A stretch of 64,000 nucleotides of DNA, from the NCBI RefSeq assembly GCF_025144335.1, contig NZ_CP083539.1, positions 2,667,501 to 2,731,500 of the forward strand. The letters are read 5' to 3'. The position numbers and the translations under genes were made by a program. The notes beneath the pieces are model-generated. The model was not told where the DNA came from and ran no database searches. It saw only the letters and a program-made list of their open reading frames with translations. This document shows, piece by piece, positions 27,863 through 35,883 of this stretch (the stretch's first letter is position 1; every line of letters begins with the position of its first letter). Source of the DNA: Jannaschia sp. W003 (GTDB lineage: Bacteria > Pseudomonadota > Alphaproteobacteria > Rhodobacterales > Rhodobacteraceae).

Positions 27863-29190
27863 TCGGCGCCGCGCGCCTCGACCGCGCGGGCCACGATCTC
27901 CTCGAGCGACGCGTCCGAGCCCTGCTCGATCCGCTCCAGCCAGACGGCCTCGATCACGTCCACGAGCGAAGCGTTGGTATCGGGGGCCGCGTTGGCGTCC
28001 AGCTCCTCCTGCGTGATGCCCACCAGGCCGGGCGAGGCCTCGGCCAGCCGGGCGTTCGCGGCATCATCGAGCATCGAGCCGTCGATGCCCGCCGGGTAGC
28101 CCACGTCGCGCAGCTTGGTGGCCTGCGCCTTAAGCGACGTCATCCAGTCCGCCAGCACGAGGGCGGCGGCGGGGTTGGGCGCGTTGGCGGGGATGGCGAG
28201 GAAGCTCTTGTTGCGGATCATCGCGCCTTCCGGGAACACGAAGTGCTCGGCCTCGGCGGGCCAGATGCCGGTCGCCGAGTCGGTGGCCGCGGCGAAGATG
28301 CCGAACTTGCACGCCACGTCGATCTCGCCGTTCAGGAACATGCCGTCGAGGGCCGCGGCATCCTCGGGGTAGCGCCCCGCGCTTGCCAGCAGCGGCTCGA
28401 TCCCGGCCAGGTAGTCCATCGCGGGCGCCATGAGGCGGGCGAGCTCGGCGGGCTCGAACTCGGACACGTCGCGCTGGTAGGGCTCGGCGCCGGTGCCGTC
28501 GGGGTTCATGGCGTAGAGGGCGGCCTGCACGAAGGTGTTGCCGACGTAATGGGGCGGCTTCACGTAAGTGAACTTGCCGGGGTTGGCCTCCAGGTAGGCG
28601 CGCAAGGCGTCGAAGTCGCGGGGCGGCTCGCCGTCCATGCGGGCCGCATTGCGGGCGCAGACGTACTGCTCGGCGGACCACGGGACCTCGGCGCCGCCGG
28701 TCTCCACGCCGAAGTCGCGCAGGTTGGCGCCCGAGGCGGGATCGGCGGGGTCGAAGGCGACGTTGGCCGCAGCCTCGGGGAGCAGGGGCGCGAAGCCGCC
28801 GAACAGGGCGTCCTGGCGCTTCAGGGTCGCGAAGTTCTCGCCGTTGAGCCAGATCGCATCGACCGAACCTTGGCCCAGGTCCTTGCCCGACGCCTTCTCG
28901 GCGAGCACGAGGTCGACCGCCTCCTTGGTGCCGGTGATCCGCACGGGGCGCAGGGTGACGCCGCGCTCGGCCAGAGCGGGCACGACGACCGAGTCCATCC
29001 AGCCGTTCAAGAGGTCGCTGCCGCCCCAGTGGTAGAAGGCGACCTCGCCCTCCGCGCGCGCCCGCGCCTCGACGTCCGCCCATGCGACGTCGCCTGCGAG
29101 GAAGGCCTCGCGGAAGCCCTCCGGGTCGGCGTGGGCGTCGGCGAAGGCGGGCGCGGTCAGAAGCGCCAGCGCGGCGGTGGTTCGGATCAT
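27859..29190 (-). CDS. ABC transporter substrate-binding protein (YnjB/COG4134-like)
   Basis: A 443-residue periplasmic protein with signal peptide (MIRTTAALALLTAPAFADAH). FYHWGGSDLLNGWMDSVVVP, DAIWLNGENFATLKRQ and GYPAGIDGSMLDDAANARLA resemble the poorly characterised YnjB/COG4134 binding proteins. The ligand is not known. Its ATG at 29190 overlaps the ATPase stop as TAATG. A 14-codon upstream extension is rejected because it would precede the signal peptide. Confidence 0.82.
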   Translation of the reverse strand: MIRTTAALALLTAPAFADAHADPEGFREAFLAGDVAWADVEARARAEGEVAFYHWGGSDLLNGWMDSVVVPALAERGVTLRPVRITGTKEAVDLVLAEKASGKDLGQGSVDAIWLNGENFATLKRQDALFGGFAPLLPEAAANVAFDPADPASGANLRDFGVETGGAEVPWSAEQYVCARNAARMDGEPPRDFDALRAYLEANPGKFTYVKPPHYVGNTFVQAALYAMNPDGTGAEPYQRDVSEFEPAELARLMAPAMDYLAGIEPLLASAGRYPEDAAALDGMFLNGEIDVACKFGIFAAATDSATGIWPAEAEHFVFPEGAMIRNKSFLAIPANAPNPAAALVLADWMTSLKAQATKLRDVGYPAGIDGSMLDDAANARLAEASPGLVGITQEELDANAAPDTNASLVDVIEAVWLERIEQGSDASLEEIVARAVEARGAE

Positions 29191-30227
29191 TAGTCTCTCC
29201 CTGCGCGGCCGCCCCCCTTCCCGGGAAAGCACCAGACCGCCTCGGGGTCGATACGTAGGCGAACCGCCGTGCCCGGGTCCAGAAGCCGGCGCGCGGGCTC
29301 GGTCACCGTCACGTGACCGCCGCCCACGGCCACGCGGTAGCGGGCCGCGGCGCCGGTGAAGTCGCGCGCCTCGATGCGGCCCGCGAGACCGGCGTCCCCG
29401 ATGTCGATGACCTCTGCGCGCAGCATGACGGTGGAGCCATGCGCGCCGGGGGCCACGGGCACCGCGCCGATGGGGGTGTGGGCGACGCCCGCCTCGATGC
29501 GGGCGGGCAGGACGTTGTCGGCGCCCATGAAGGCGGCGATCTTCGGTGTGGCCGGGCGGCGGTAGATCGCCTCGGGCGTGCCCTCCTGCGCGATGCGCCC
29601 GTCGAGCACGACGGCCACGCGGTCCGCCATCTCCAGCGCCTCGGACTGGTCGTGGGTCACGAACACGGTGGTGATGCCGAGCCGACGCTGGAGCGCGCGG
29701 ATGAAGCGGCGCATCTCGGCGCGCAGGCCGGTGTCGAGGTTGGCGAGCGGCTCGTCGAGCATCAGCACCGCCGGCTCGGTCACGAGCGTGCGCGCGAGGG
29801 CCACGCGCTGGCGCTGGCCGCCCGAGAGCTGCGAGGGGAAGCGGTGGGCCTCCGCACCGAGGCGCACGGTCTCCAGCATCGCCGCCACGCGGGCCGTGCG
29901 CTCCGGTTCGGGCACGCCGTGCATCCGCAGCCCGAAGGCGACGTTGCGGGCGACGGTCATGTGCGGGAACAGCGCGTAGCCCTGGAACACCAGCCCGGCG
30001 CCCCTGTGTTGCGGGGCCAGCCCGGTGACGTCCTGCCCGTCGAAGCGGATGCGCCCCGCTGCCACGGGCTCCAGTCCGGCGATGCTGCGCAGGAGCGTGG
30101 TCTTGCCGCAGCCCGACGGGCCAAGAAGGGCCACTAGGGCGCCCGAGGGGATGCGCAGGTCCACGCCCTCGACGGCGGGCGCGCCGTCGTAGCGGACGGC
30201 GACGTCCTCGAGCCGGATCTCGGTCAG
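29190..30227 (-). CDS. ABC transporter ATP-binding protein of the cupin/MetE-like operon
   Basis: An ATPase of about 345 residues with Walker A GPSGCGKTT, signature LSGGQRQRVALARTL, Walker B VLMLDEPLANLD and H-loop VTHDQSEA, and a TOBE domain near the C-terminus. The start is uncertain. Homology begins at TEIRLEDVAVRYDG, just after a CTG at 30227 that lies five bases beyond the cupin stop. The only standard start is an ATG at 30320, which would add 31 arginine-rich residues inside the cupin gene. It ends in TAATG overlapping the binding-protein start. Confidence 0.85.
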   Translation of the reverse strand: MTEIRLEDVAVRYDGAPAVEGVDLRIPSGALVALLGPSGCGKTTLLRSIAGLEPVAAGRIRFDGQDVTGLAPQHRGAGLVFQGYALFPHMTVARNVAFGLRMHGVPEPERTARVAAMLETVRLGAEAHRFPSQLSGGQRQRVALARTLVTEPAVLMLDEPLANLDTGLRAEMRRFIRALQRRLGITTVFVTHDQSEALEMADRVAVVLDGRIAQEGTPEAIYRRPATPKIAAFMGADNVLPARIEAGVAHTPIGAVPVAPGAHGSTVMLRAEVIDIGDAGLAGRIEARDFTGAAARYRVAVGGGHVTVTEPARRLLDPGTAVRLRIDPEAVWCFPGKGGGRAGRD

Positions 30228-30231
30228 CGGA

Positions 30232-31206
30232 TCAGCCGCGCATCGACGGGCCGGCGGGGTCGTCCGTGGCGACCACGTGGTAGAGCGCGGCCTCGCCCTC
30301 CATCGACGGCACCGCGGCATGCTCCAGCCCGGCAGGGACCGAGCAGGTGTCGCCCGGCGCCATCACGCATTCGCCCCCCGTCCACGTCACCCGCCAGTGC
30401 CCGCGTGCGGGCATCAGCACCGAGGGGCGGTCGTGGGCGTGGGTGCGCTCGGTGGCAGAGGCGCGGGTGATCATGTCGACCTCGAAGCCGGGGCGGTCGC
30501 GGATGATGCCCCGCTCGCCGATCACCTTCACCGGCTTGGGGTTCGCCAGCGCCACCATGTCATCGTAGCGGCGCACGCCCCAGCCGACGACCTCGGCGGG
30601 CGACAGCTCGGGGTAGTCGGCAAGCTCGGCCTCGGTGAGCTTGGGCATCGGCCCCACGCCCTCGGGCAGCGACTGACCGCGCTTCGAGTCATAGAGCTTG
30701 CCGTTCTCGCCCAGCACCAGCCCGTGCGCGGCGGCGTCTTCGATCACCTGCGGCGCCCAGATCACGCCGCCGCCGGCGTCGTCGCCGCCGAGGATCGCCA
30801 TGATCATCCCGTAGTCGGTGCCCACGTTCTCGAAGCCGCGGAAGATGCCGGTGGGGATGTCGATGATGTCGCCGGGGTTCAGGACCACCTCGCCCGCGTC
30901 GCCCCGGCGCCCCCAGAAGAAGCGCCAGCGGCCCGACAGCACCCAGAACACCTCGGCGGTGCGGTGGGAGTGGAGCGAGTTGCGGCAGCGCGGCGGCTGG
31001 CCTGCGGCGCCGATGTTGAAGCCGTGGGGTTCGATGATGTGGACGTGCTGGTCAGGGGATTCCGAGACGCCGCCGCCGATGATGGTGAAGTTCTCCTTGG
31101 CATCGGACCCGGGCGTGTGGGCGTCGATGAACGCCGTCTTGCACGGCACCAGCTCGCCATAGCGCACGAGGCGCACCCCTTCCATCGCGGCTCCGTCGAA
31201 GCTCAT
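30232..31206 (-). CDS. Bicupin-type protein
   Basis: A 324-residue protein with two cupin-like halves. The first contains NSLHSHRTAEVFWVLSGRW and LNPGDIIDIPTGIFRGFENV; the second contains ATERTHAHDRPSVLMPARG and MAPGDTCSVPAGLEHAAVPS. The histidines suggest metal binding, and dioxygenase or isomerase chemistry is possible. The ATG at 31206 follows GGGGAGGGTGTGCC. It is the first gene of a six-gene minus-strand operon (cupin, ATPase, binding protein, two permeases, MetE-like), so it probably acts on the imported compound. The reaction is unknown. Confidence 0.75.
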   Translation of the reverse strand: MSFDGAAMEGVRLVRYGELVPCKTAFIDAHTPGSDAKENFTIIGGGVSESPDQHVHIIEPHGFNIGAAGQPPRCRNSLHSHRTAEVFWVLSGRWRFFWGRRGDAGEVVLNPGDIIDIPTGIFRGFENVGTDYGMIMAILGGDDAGGGVIWAPQVIEDAAAHGLVLGENGKLYDSKRGQSLPEGVGPMPKLTEAELADYPELSPAEVVGWGVRRYDDMVALANPKPVKVIGERGIIRDRPGFEVDMITRASATERTHAHDRPSVLMPARGHWRVTWTGGECVMAPGDTCSVPAGLEHAAVPSMEGEAALYHVVATDDPAGPSMRG

Positions 31207-31272
31207 GGCACACCCTCCCCGGCCTGTGGGCACAGGCCTACGAGACGCGGCGGGGCCGGTCCAGTGGCGGCG

Positions 31273-31938
31273 TCAGCCCGCCTGCGCCAGCACCCGGCGC
31301 CGCACCGCCGCCTCGCCCGCGTCGAGCAGCCGGGGGGCCGGCAGCTTCGCCGCGTTCCAGGAGTCGCCGCCCAGCTCCAGGATCGCGTTGCGCATCATCA
31401 GGAGGCCCACGGTGTAGACCCGCGCGATGCCGCCCGGCTGCGAGGGCTCCGAGGTGTAGAGCCAGTTGCGGTGGTTCTCGAGCTTCTCGTCGCGGTGGCT
31501 GGTCACGTACTCCATCGCCTCGGCGATGTCCGACAGGGGCCGGTCCACGCCCTCCTGCGGGCCGCCCACGGCGTGGTCCGCCACGAGGGCCAGCCCTTCG
31601 AGGATCACGGCCTCGCCCACGGTCCACCGGCTGACGTAGCGCCAGCGCAGGGCGTGGTGCAGCTCGTGCACGGTGGTGCGGAGCAGCTCGGACTCCAGCT
31701 CCTCGGAGGAGAGCTGCGAGCGCTCGATGCCGATGTGGATGTTGTTCGGCCCCATGGTGAAGGCGGCGATCGGGAACTGGTCGCGCCCGAAGTCCGTGGG
31801 ATGCACGATGAGATCGACGTCCGACAGGTCGGACACGGCGCCCACGTGATCCACGGCCGCGTTTACGGTCCGCCGGATCAGGGGCAGACGACGGCGAAAG
31901 AAGCCACCAGCGTCCAGGATTTGAACTCGTATGGTCAT
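31273..31938 (-). CDS. Putative zinc-dependent protease, DUF2268-like
   Basis: A 221-residue protein with an HELHH motif in RTTVHELHHALRWRYV and a downstream glutamate in GEAVILEGLALVADHAVG, a zincin-like arrangement resembling DUF2268 predicted proteases. No signal peptide is evident from the ATG at 31938, so it may be cytoplasmic. Upstream in-frame readings to 32190 lack homology. It sits alone beside a long, less GC-rich spacer. Substrate and true activity are unknown. Confidence 0.72.
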   Translation of the reverse strand: MTIRVQILDAGGFFRRRLPLIRRTVNAAVDHVGAVSDLSDVDLIVHPTDFGRDQFPIAAFTMGPNNIHIGIERSQLSSEELESELLRTTVHELHHALRWRYVSRWTVGEAVILEGLALVADHAVGGPQEGVDRPLSDIAEAMEYVTSHRDEKLENHRNWLYTSEPSQPGGIARVYTVGLLMMRNAILELGGDSWNAAKLPAPRLLDAGEAAVRRRVLAQAG

Positions 31939-32396
31939 CGCGGCTCCGCTCGCACAGGCTCGGACCGTCGTGTCCGGGCGGTGGGGTGACGTGGTGCGCG
32001 GCCTCTCGCGATTGCGGCCCGACGCACGCCCGTCGAAGGGGCATATAGAAAGCGTCGGCGCCAGAGAAACATGTCGGATGACATTCTTCACGCTTATTAC
32101 CATGCCGGGCCCGGGCAGTCCATGCGCCGGGCCGTGCCAGTGCGGCGATCGACGCCGTGCGCGTGCGGCCGGGGTCGCCGGATTTCTCATTCGCTCCTAA
32201 ACAGTTGTGGTCCCGGAGGTGTTCCGGATCGGGCCGCCGCCCTGGTCGGAGCCGCCGCTGCGACGTCGCGCCACTTCGAACCGCGACAGGTTGACGCATA
32301 CGCCCCCCAAGGGCCGGCGGACACGACGTCACGTCGTTCGACAGTGCCGGCGTTCAGCCGGACGATACTTGCGATGCACACTCGATCCGTCTTGGA
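31939..32396. other. 458-base gap, non-coding, with a possible operator
   Basis: No supported gene is seen; the short ORFs here lack codon support or homology. The part near 32040-32095 is locally AT-rich and probably holds the promoter of the DUF2268-like gene. It also has a 14-base palindrome at 32071-32084. Confidence 0.6.
32071..32084. promoter_or_regulatory. Palindrome ATGTC-N4-GACAT, possible operator
   Basis: ATGTCGGATGACAT has perfect five-base arms and sits about 130 bases upstream of the DUF2268-like gene in an AT-rich patch. The regulator is unknown. Confidence 0.35.
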
Positions 32397-33431
32397 TCAC
32401 GGGTCCGCGCGACCCCGGTGCCATCCCTCTGGCACCCGCGCGCTTTCCCGCACCACCAGCGGGCCCTCGACCTCCACCCGGACGGGCGGCCGCGCGGGCG
32501 CGGCCATGTGGGCCAGCAGCTCGCGGACGGTGGCCTCGACCATGCGGCGCGAGGACTGGCGCACGGTGGTGAGCGCGTAGGCCGGCCATGCGGCCACCGA
32601 GACGTCGTCGTAGCCCACCACGCTCACGTCCCCGGGCACCCGGAGGCAGAGGTCGTGCCGCAGGCAGTCCAAGACCGCGAAGGCCATGTGGTCGTTGGCC
32701 GCGAAGATCGCGTCGGGGGGACAGGCCGCGCCCATCATCGCGCGCGTGGCCTCGGCGGCGGCGGCGCGGTCGTAGTCGCCCGGCGCGCAGTGGTGGAGCC
32801 GGGCGCCCCGTGCCTCCAGCCCCGCGCGGAACCCCTCGAGCCGGTCGCGCCCGGTGCTGGAGCCGTGCCACCCGGCGACGTGGCCGAAGCACCGGTGCCC
32901 GCCCGCGACGAGGAACTCGGCCACCAGCGCGCCCCCCTCGCGGTTGGCGGAGGTGACGGCGGTGGCCCCGCCCCCCTCGATGCCGCGGTTGAACAGCACG
33001 AGCGGCAGGCCGGCCGCCTCGCAACGGCGCACCAGCTCGCCCGAGATGTTCGCGGAAGCGGCGATCAGCCCGTCCACCTGGTAGTCGATCAGCTCGCCCA
33101 CGATGCGGTCGAGGTCGGGCATGGACCGGCCGGTGGTGAAGATCAGGAGGTGGTAGCCCTCGGACTGCAGGGCGGCGGACAGCTTGTCGATGGCGTCCGC
33201 GTAGAACGGGTTGTCGAGGTAGCCGACCACCAGCCCCACGATGCGCGAGCGCCCGGTGATCAGCGATCGGGCGAGCACGTTGGGGCGGTAGCCCAACCGC
33301 TCCGCCGCCTCGCGCACGCGGCCCGCCATGGCGGGGCTGGCGCTGGCGCCGTCGGTGAAGACGCGGCTCACGGCGGATTGCGAGACCCCCGCCTCGCGGG
33401 CCACGTCGGCCGCTGTCACGCGGCGCCTCAT
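32397..33431 (-). CDS. LacI-family transcriptional regulator
   Basis: A 344-residue regulator. The N-terminal helix-turn-helix reads VTAADVAREAGVSQSAVSRVF with the hinge RPNVLARSLITGRS, followed by a periplasmic-binding-protein-like sensor domain (VDGLIAASANISGELV, FAANDHMAFAVLDCLR, VVGYDDVSVAAW). It probably represses nearby sugar, polyol or sulfonate genes when no inducer is bound. The ATG at 33431 overlaps the stop of the SDR gene (ATGA), so the two are co-translated. Confidence 0.93.
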   Translation of the reverse strand: MRRRVTAADVAREAGVSQSAVSRVFTDGASASPAMAGRVREAAERLGYRPNVLARSLITGRSRIVGLVVGYLDNPFYADAIDKLSAALQSEGYHLLIFTTGRSMPDLDRIVGELIDYQVDGLIAASANISGELVRRCEAAGLPLVLFNRGIEGGGATAVTSANREGGALVAEFLVAGGHRCFGHVAGWHGSSTGRDRLEGFRAGLEARGARLHHCAPGDYDRAAAAEATRAMMGAACPPDAIFAANDHMAFAVLDCLRHDLCLRVPGDVSVVGYDDVSVAAWPAYALTTVRQSSRRMVEATVRELLAHMAAPARPPVRVEVEGPLVVRESARVPEGWHRGRADP

Positions 33432-34183
33432 CCGGCGGTCCAGCCGCCGTCGATCACCAGCGCCGTGCCGGTGACCATGGCGGAGGCGTCCGAGGCCAAG
33501 AACAGGACGGCGCCCATCACGTCCTCGACCTCGCCCACGCGCGGCAGCTTGATCTTCGACTCGATCCACGCACGCCGCTCGGGGTCGGCGAAGGTGGCGG
33601 CGGTCAGGGGCGTGCGGATGAATGTGGGGCAGACGGTGTTCACGCGGATGTCGCGCGGCCCCCACTCGATGGCCATGGCCTTGGTCATGCCCTCCACGCC
33701 GTGCTTCGTGGCGCAGTAGACGGCCCGGTCCACGCCGCCCACGTGGCCCATCTGGCTGGAGATCTGGATGACGGAGCCGCCCCGCTCCATGCCCCGCGCC
33801 ACCCTCTGCGCGAGGAAGTAGGCCGCCCGCAGGTTGACCGACGTGACCGCGTCGAAGTCCTCGGGCGCGGTCTCCAGCGCGGGGGCGTGGCGGGCGATGC
33901 CGGCGGCGTTGCACAGGACGTCGAAGGGGGGCCGATCGGCGAGGAAGCGGTCCAATGCTGCGAGGTCGGTGACGTCTAGCGCGATGCCTTCGGCCTCCAG
34001 CCCTTCCGCGCACATCTGGTCCACCGCATCGGACACCTGTTCGGCGGAGCGCGCCGCGATCGTGACCGCCGCGCCCGCCCCGGCCAGCGCCACGGCGCAG
34101 CCCAGCCCGATCCCGCGCGAGCCGCCGGGCACGAAGGCGCGGCGCCCGTCCAGGCGCATCGACGGGGTGCGGGGCAGCGGCAT
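33428..34183 (-). CDS. SDR-family oxidoreductase
   Basis: A 251-residue short-chain dehydrogenase. The NAD(P) loop is PGGSRGIGLG, NAAG follows, and the catalytic set is SSQMGHVGGVDRAVYCATKHG (Ser, Tyr, Lys in YxxxK). IRVNTVCPTFIRTPL and ALVIDGGWTAG complete the classical form. I chose the ATG at 34183, preceded by GGAGCCATCCCC; a start at 34159 is possible. It is co-transcribed with the LacI regulator, so its substrate is probably the sugar, polyol or similar compound sensed by that protein. Confidence 0.9.
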   Translation of the reverse strand: MPLPRTPSMRLDGRRAFVPGGSRGIGLGCAVALAGAGAAVTIAARSAEQVSDAVDQMCAEGLEAEGIALDVTDLAALDRFLADRPPFDVLCNAAGIARHAPALETAPEDFDAVTSVNLRAAYFLAQRVARGMERGGSVIQISSQMGHVGGVDRAVYCATKHGVEGMTKAMAIEWGPRDIRVNTVCPTFIRTPLTAATFADPERRAWIESKIKLPRVGEVEDVMGAVLFLASDASAMVTGTALVIDGGWTAG

Positions 34184-34300
34184 GGGGATGGCTCCGGCAA
34201 GGCCCGGCGATGCAAGCACCCGAGGCGGCGGGGATCAAGGCTCGTGAACCCCGCGCCGTGCGGCGCGTTGCCCCCGATGCAGCGAGCGGATGGAGCGGAC

Positions 34301-34876
34301 ATGGGCGACGCGCATGAGGTGGTCGACGCGGTAGAGCGCGCGGCGGAAGGCGGCGGCGACCGGGTCACGGTGGGCCAGCTCAACGACGAGCTGGGGCACC
34401 GCTCGACCGGCGCGCTGATGGCGCTGCCGGCGCTGCTGGAGCTGACGCCCGTGGGCGGCATCCCCGGCGTGCCCACGGTGCTGGCGGTGATCGTGGCGAT
34501 CTTCGCGGTGCAGATCGCGTTGGGGCGCGACGACATGTGGCTGCCGGACGTGCTGGAGCGGCGCGCCGTCGGACGGGGCCGCCTGCGCAAGGCGGCCGAC
34601 TGGATGAAGCGCCCGGCGGAGTGGATCGACCGGCACTTCGGCGAGCGGCTGACGGTGCTGACCGGCCCGGCGGGCACGCGGGCGGCGGCAGTGGCGATCC
34701 TGCTCCTTTGCGCGACGGTGCCGCCGCTGGAGGTGGTGCCGTTCGCGTCGTCGATCCCGATGGCGACGATCGCGCTGTTCGGCTTCGCGATGATCCTGCG
34801 GGATGGCTTGGCGATGGCGGTGGCGTGGGCGGCGTTCGCCGCGGCGGCGGTGGGGGTATGGTGGCTGCTGCCCTAG
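34301..34876 (+). CDS. exoD: Exopolysaccharide synthesis protein ExoD family
   Basis: A 191-residue membrane protein of the ExoD family. VTVGQLNDELGHRSTGALMALPALLELTPVGGIPGVPT is typical, and about four hydrophobic segments follow. ExoD in Sinorhizobium affects exopolysaccharide and alkali tolerance; the molecular activity is unclear. The ATG at 34301 follows GGAGCGGAC; an ATG at 34277 is possible. Its stop overlaps the stop of the convergent SnoaL-like gene. Confidence 0.85.
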   Translation: MGDAHEVVDAVERAAEGGGDRVTVGQLNDELGHRSTGALMALPALLELTPVGGIPGVPTVLAVIVAIFAVQIALGRDDMWLPDVLERRAVGRGRLRKAADWMKRPAEWIDRHFGERLTVLTGPAGTRAAAVAILLLCATVPPLEVVPFASSIPMATIALFGFAMILRDGLAMAVAWAAFAAAAVGVWWLLP

Positions 34877-35814
34877 AGCAGTTGCCGCATCCGCCCCAGC
34901 ACGTCGACGCCGAGCTGGTCCCAGACGTGGAGCAGGTCCACGAGCACCCAGTTCTCGCGGATCAGCCGCCCCTCGACGCGCCAGAAGTCCAGGGAACGCA
35001 TGGTGATGCGCTGCCCGGCGGGCGCGATGCCCAGCCAGCCGCCGCCCGTCACGGTCATCTCCATGCCGGGCCAAGCGGTGAAGGCGGCGTAGTCGCCCTC
35101 CCCGAAGAAGTGCCCTTGCTCCACCAGCCCGCGCCGGTCGGGCAATGCGTCGAGGAACGGGATCTGGTGGTGGGCGCGGAAGCCCGCGATGCCCCGCGCG
35201 GTCCCAATTCCGCCCGGCCCGTACCACGCGCAGCGCGGGTGCCAGAAGGCGTCAAGGCGCATCGCCGCCTCGCCCTGCGGGGAGAGGTGCAGGTGGTCCA
35301 GCATGTCGAGGACGACGACCTTCGCCTCAGCCCCATCGCCCGATTGCGCGCGCCCGTCCTGGGTCATCGGCCCGGGCACCAGACCCGTGCGGCCCAGGGC
35401 GGGGCCCATCGGCCAGACGCGTGCCTGCATCATCAGGTCGGGCAGGTCCCAGACCGCCTGCACCTCGACCGCCCGCGCGCCTTCCATGCGGTAGAACTCA
35501 TGGAAACGCAGGAACGCCATGCGCCCGGTGGGCGGGATGCCGAGGAACGGGCCGGCAAAGGTGCCTGCATAGTGCCCCGCCTCGCCGTGCCACTCCTGCC
35601 CATGCCCGTCGGTGCCGCGGATCGAGACGTCGACCCGCCGCTCCGCGTCTGGCATCGCTGCCCAGAGCGGCGCGAGGGCCGCCTCCGCGAAACCCGCCCC
35701 ACCGGGAACTTCACCGAACGGATGGCATAGGTGCACGGGCGCGTCGGGGGCGACCAGAGCCGCGACGGCCTCCCCCATCGCGTCGGCGTCATGATCCGTC
35801 AGGTCGAGCAACAC
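34873..35814 (-). CDS. SnoaL-like / ester cyclase-type protein with two repeats
   Basis: A 313-residue protein with two NTF2-like halves. Each half has a substrate-pocket pattern (TFAGPFLGIPPTGRMAFLRFHEFYRMEG in the first; GGGWLGIAPAGQRITMRSLDFWRVEG in the second) as in SnoaL polyketide cyclases. Such tandem proteins are common in catabolic clusters of roseobacters, with no defined reaction. It is downstream of the HisD-like gene on the same strand, separated by a repeat element. Start at the ATG at 35814. Confidence 0.78.
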   Translation of the reverse strand: MLLDLTDHDADAMGEAVAALVAPDAPVHLCHPFGEVPGGAGFAEAALAPLWAAMPDAERRVDVSIRGTDGHGQEWHGEAGHYAGTFAGPFLGIPPTGRMAFLRFHEFYRMEGARAVEVQAVWDLPDLMMQARVWPMGPALGRTGLVPGPMTQDGRAQSGDGAEAKVVVLDMLDHLHLSPQGEAAMRLDAFWHPRCAWYGPGGIGTARGIAGFRAHHQIPFLDALPDRRGLVEQGHFFGEGDYAAFTAWPGMEMTVTGGGWLGIAPAGQRITMRSLDFWRVEGRLIRENWVLVDLLHVWDQLGVDVLGRMRQLL

Positions 35815-35822
35815 CTGCCTCT

Positions 35823-35883
35823 CCCCTCATCTTGCCAGAAATACCTCGGGGGAGACGCCGCAGGCGGCGGGGGCAGAGCCCCC
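35823..35883 (-). repeat. 3'-end composite repeat, copy B
   Basis: Directly after the HisD-like stop, on the minus strand: GGGGGCTCTGCCC (35871-35883), a GCCGCCTGCGGC palindrome, CCCCC, then GAGGTATTTCTGGCAAGATG. It is the same layout as copies A and D. Confidence 0.8.

Noticed and set aside
31939..32396. Small ORFs in the long spacer as genes
   Set aside because: They lack ribosome binding sites and recognisable sequence, and overlap in several frames.
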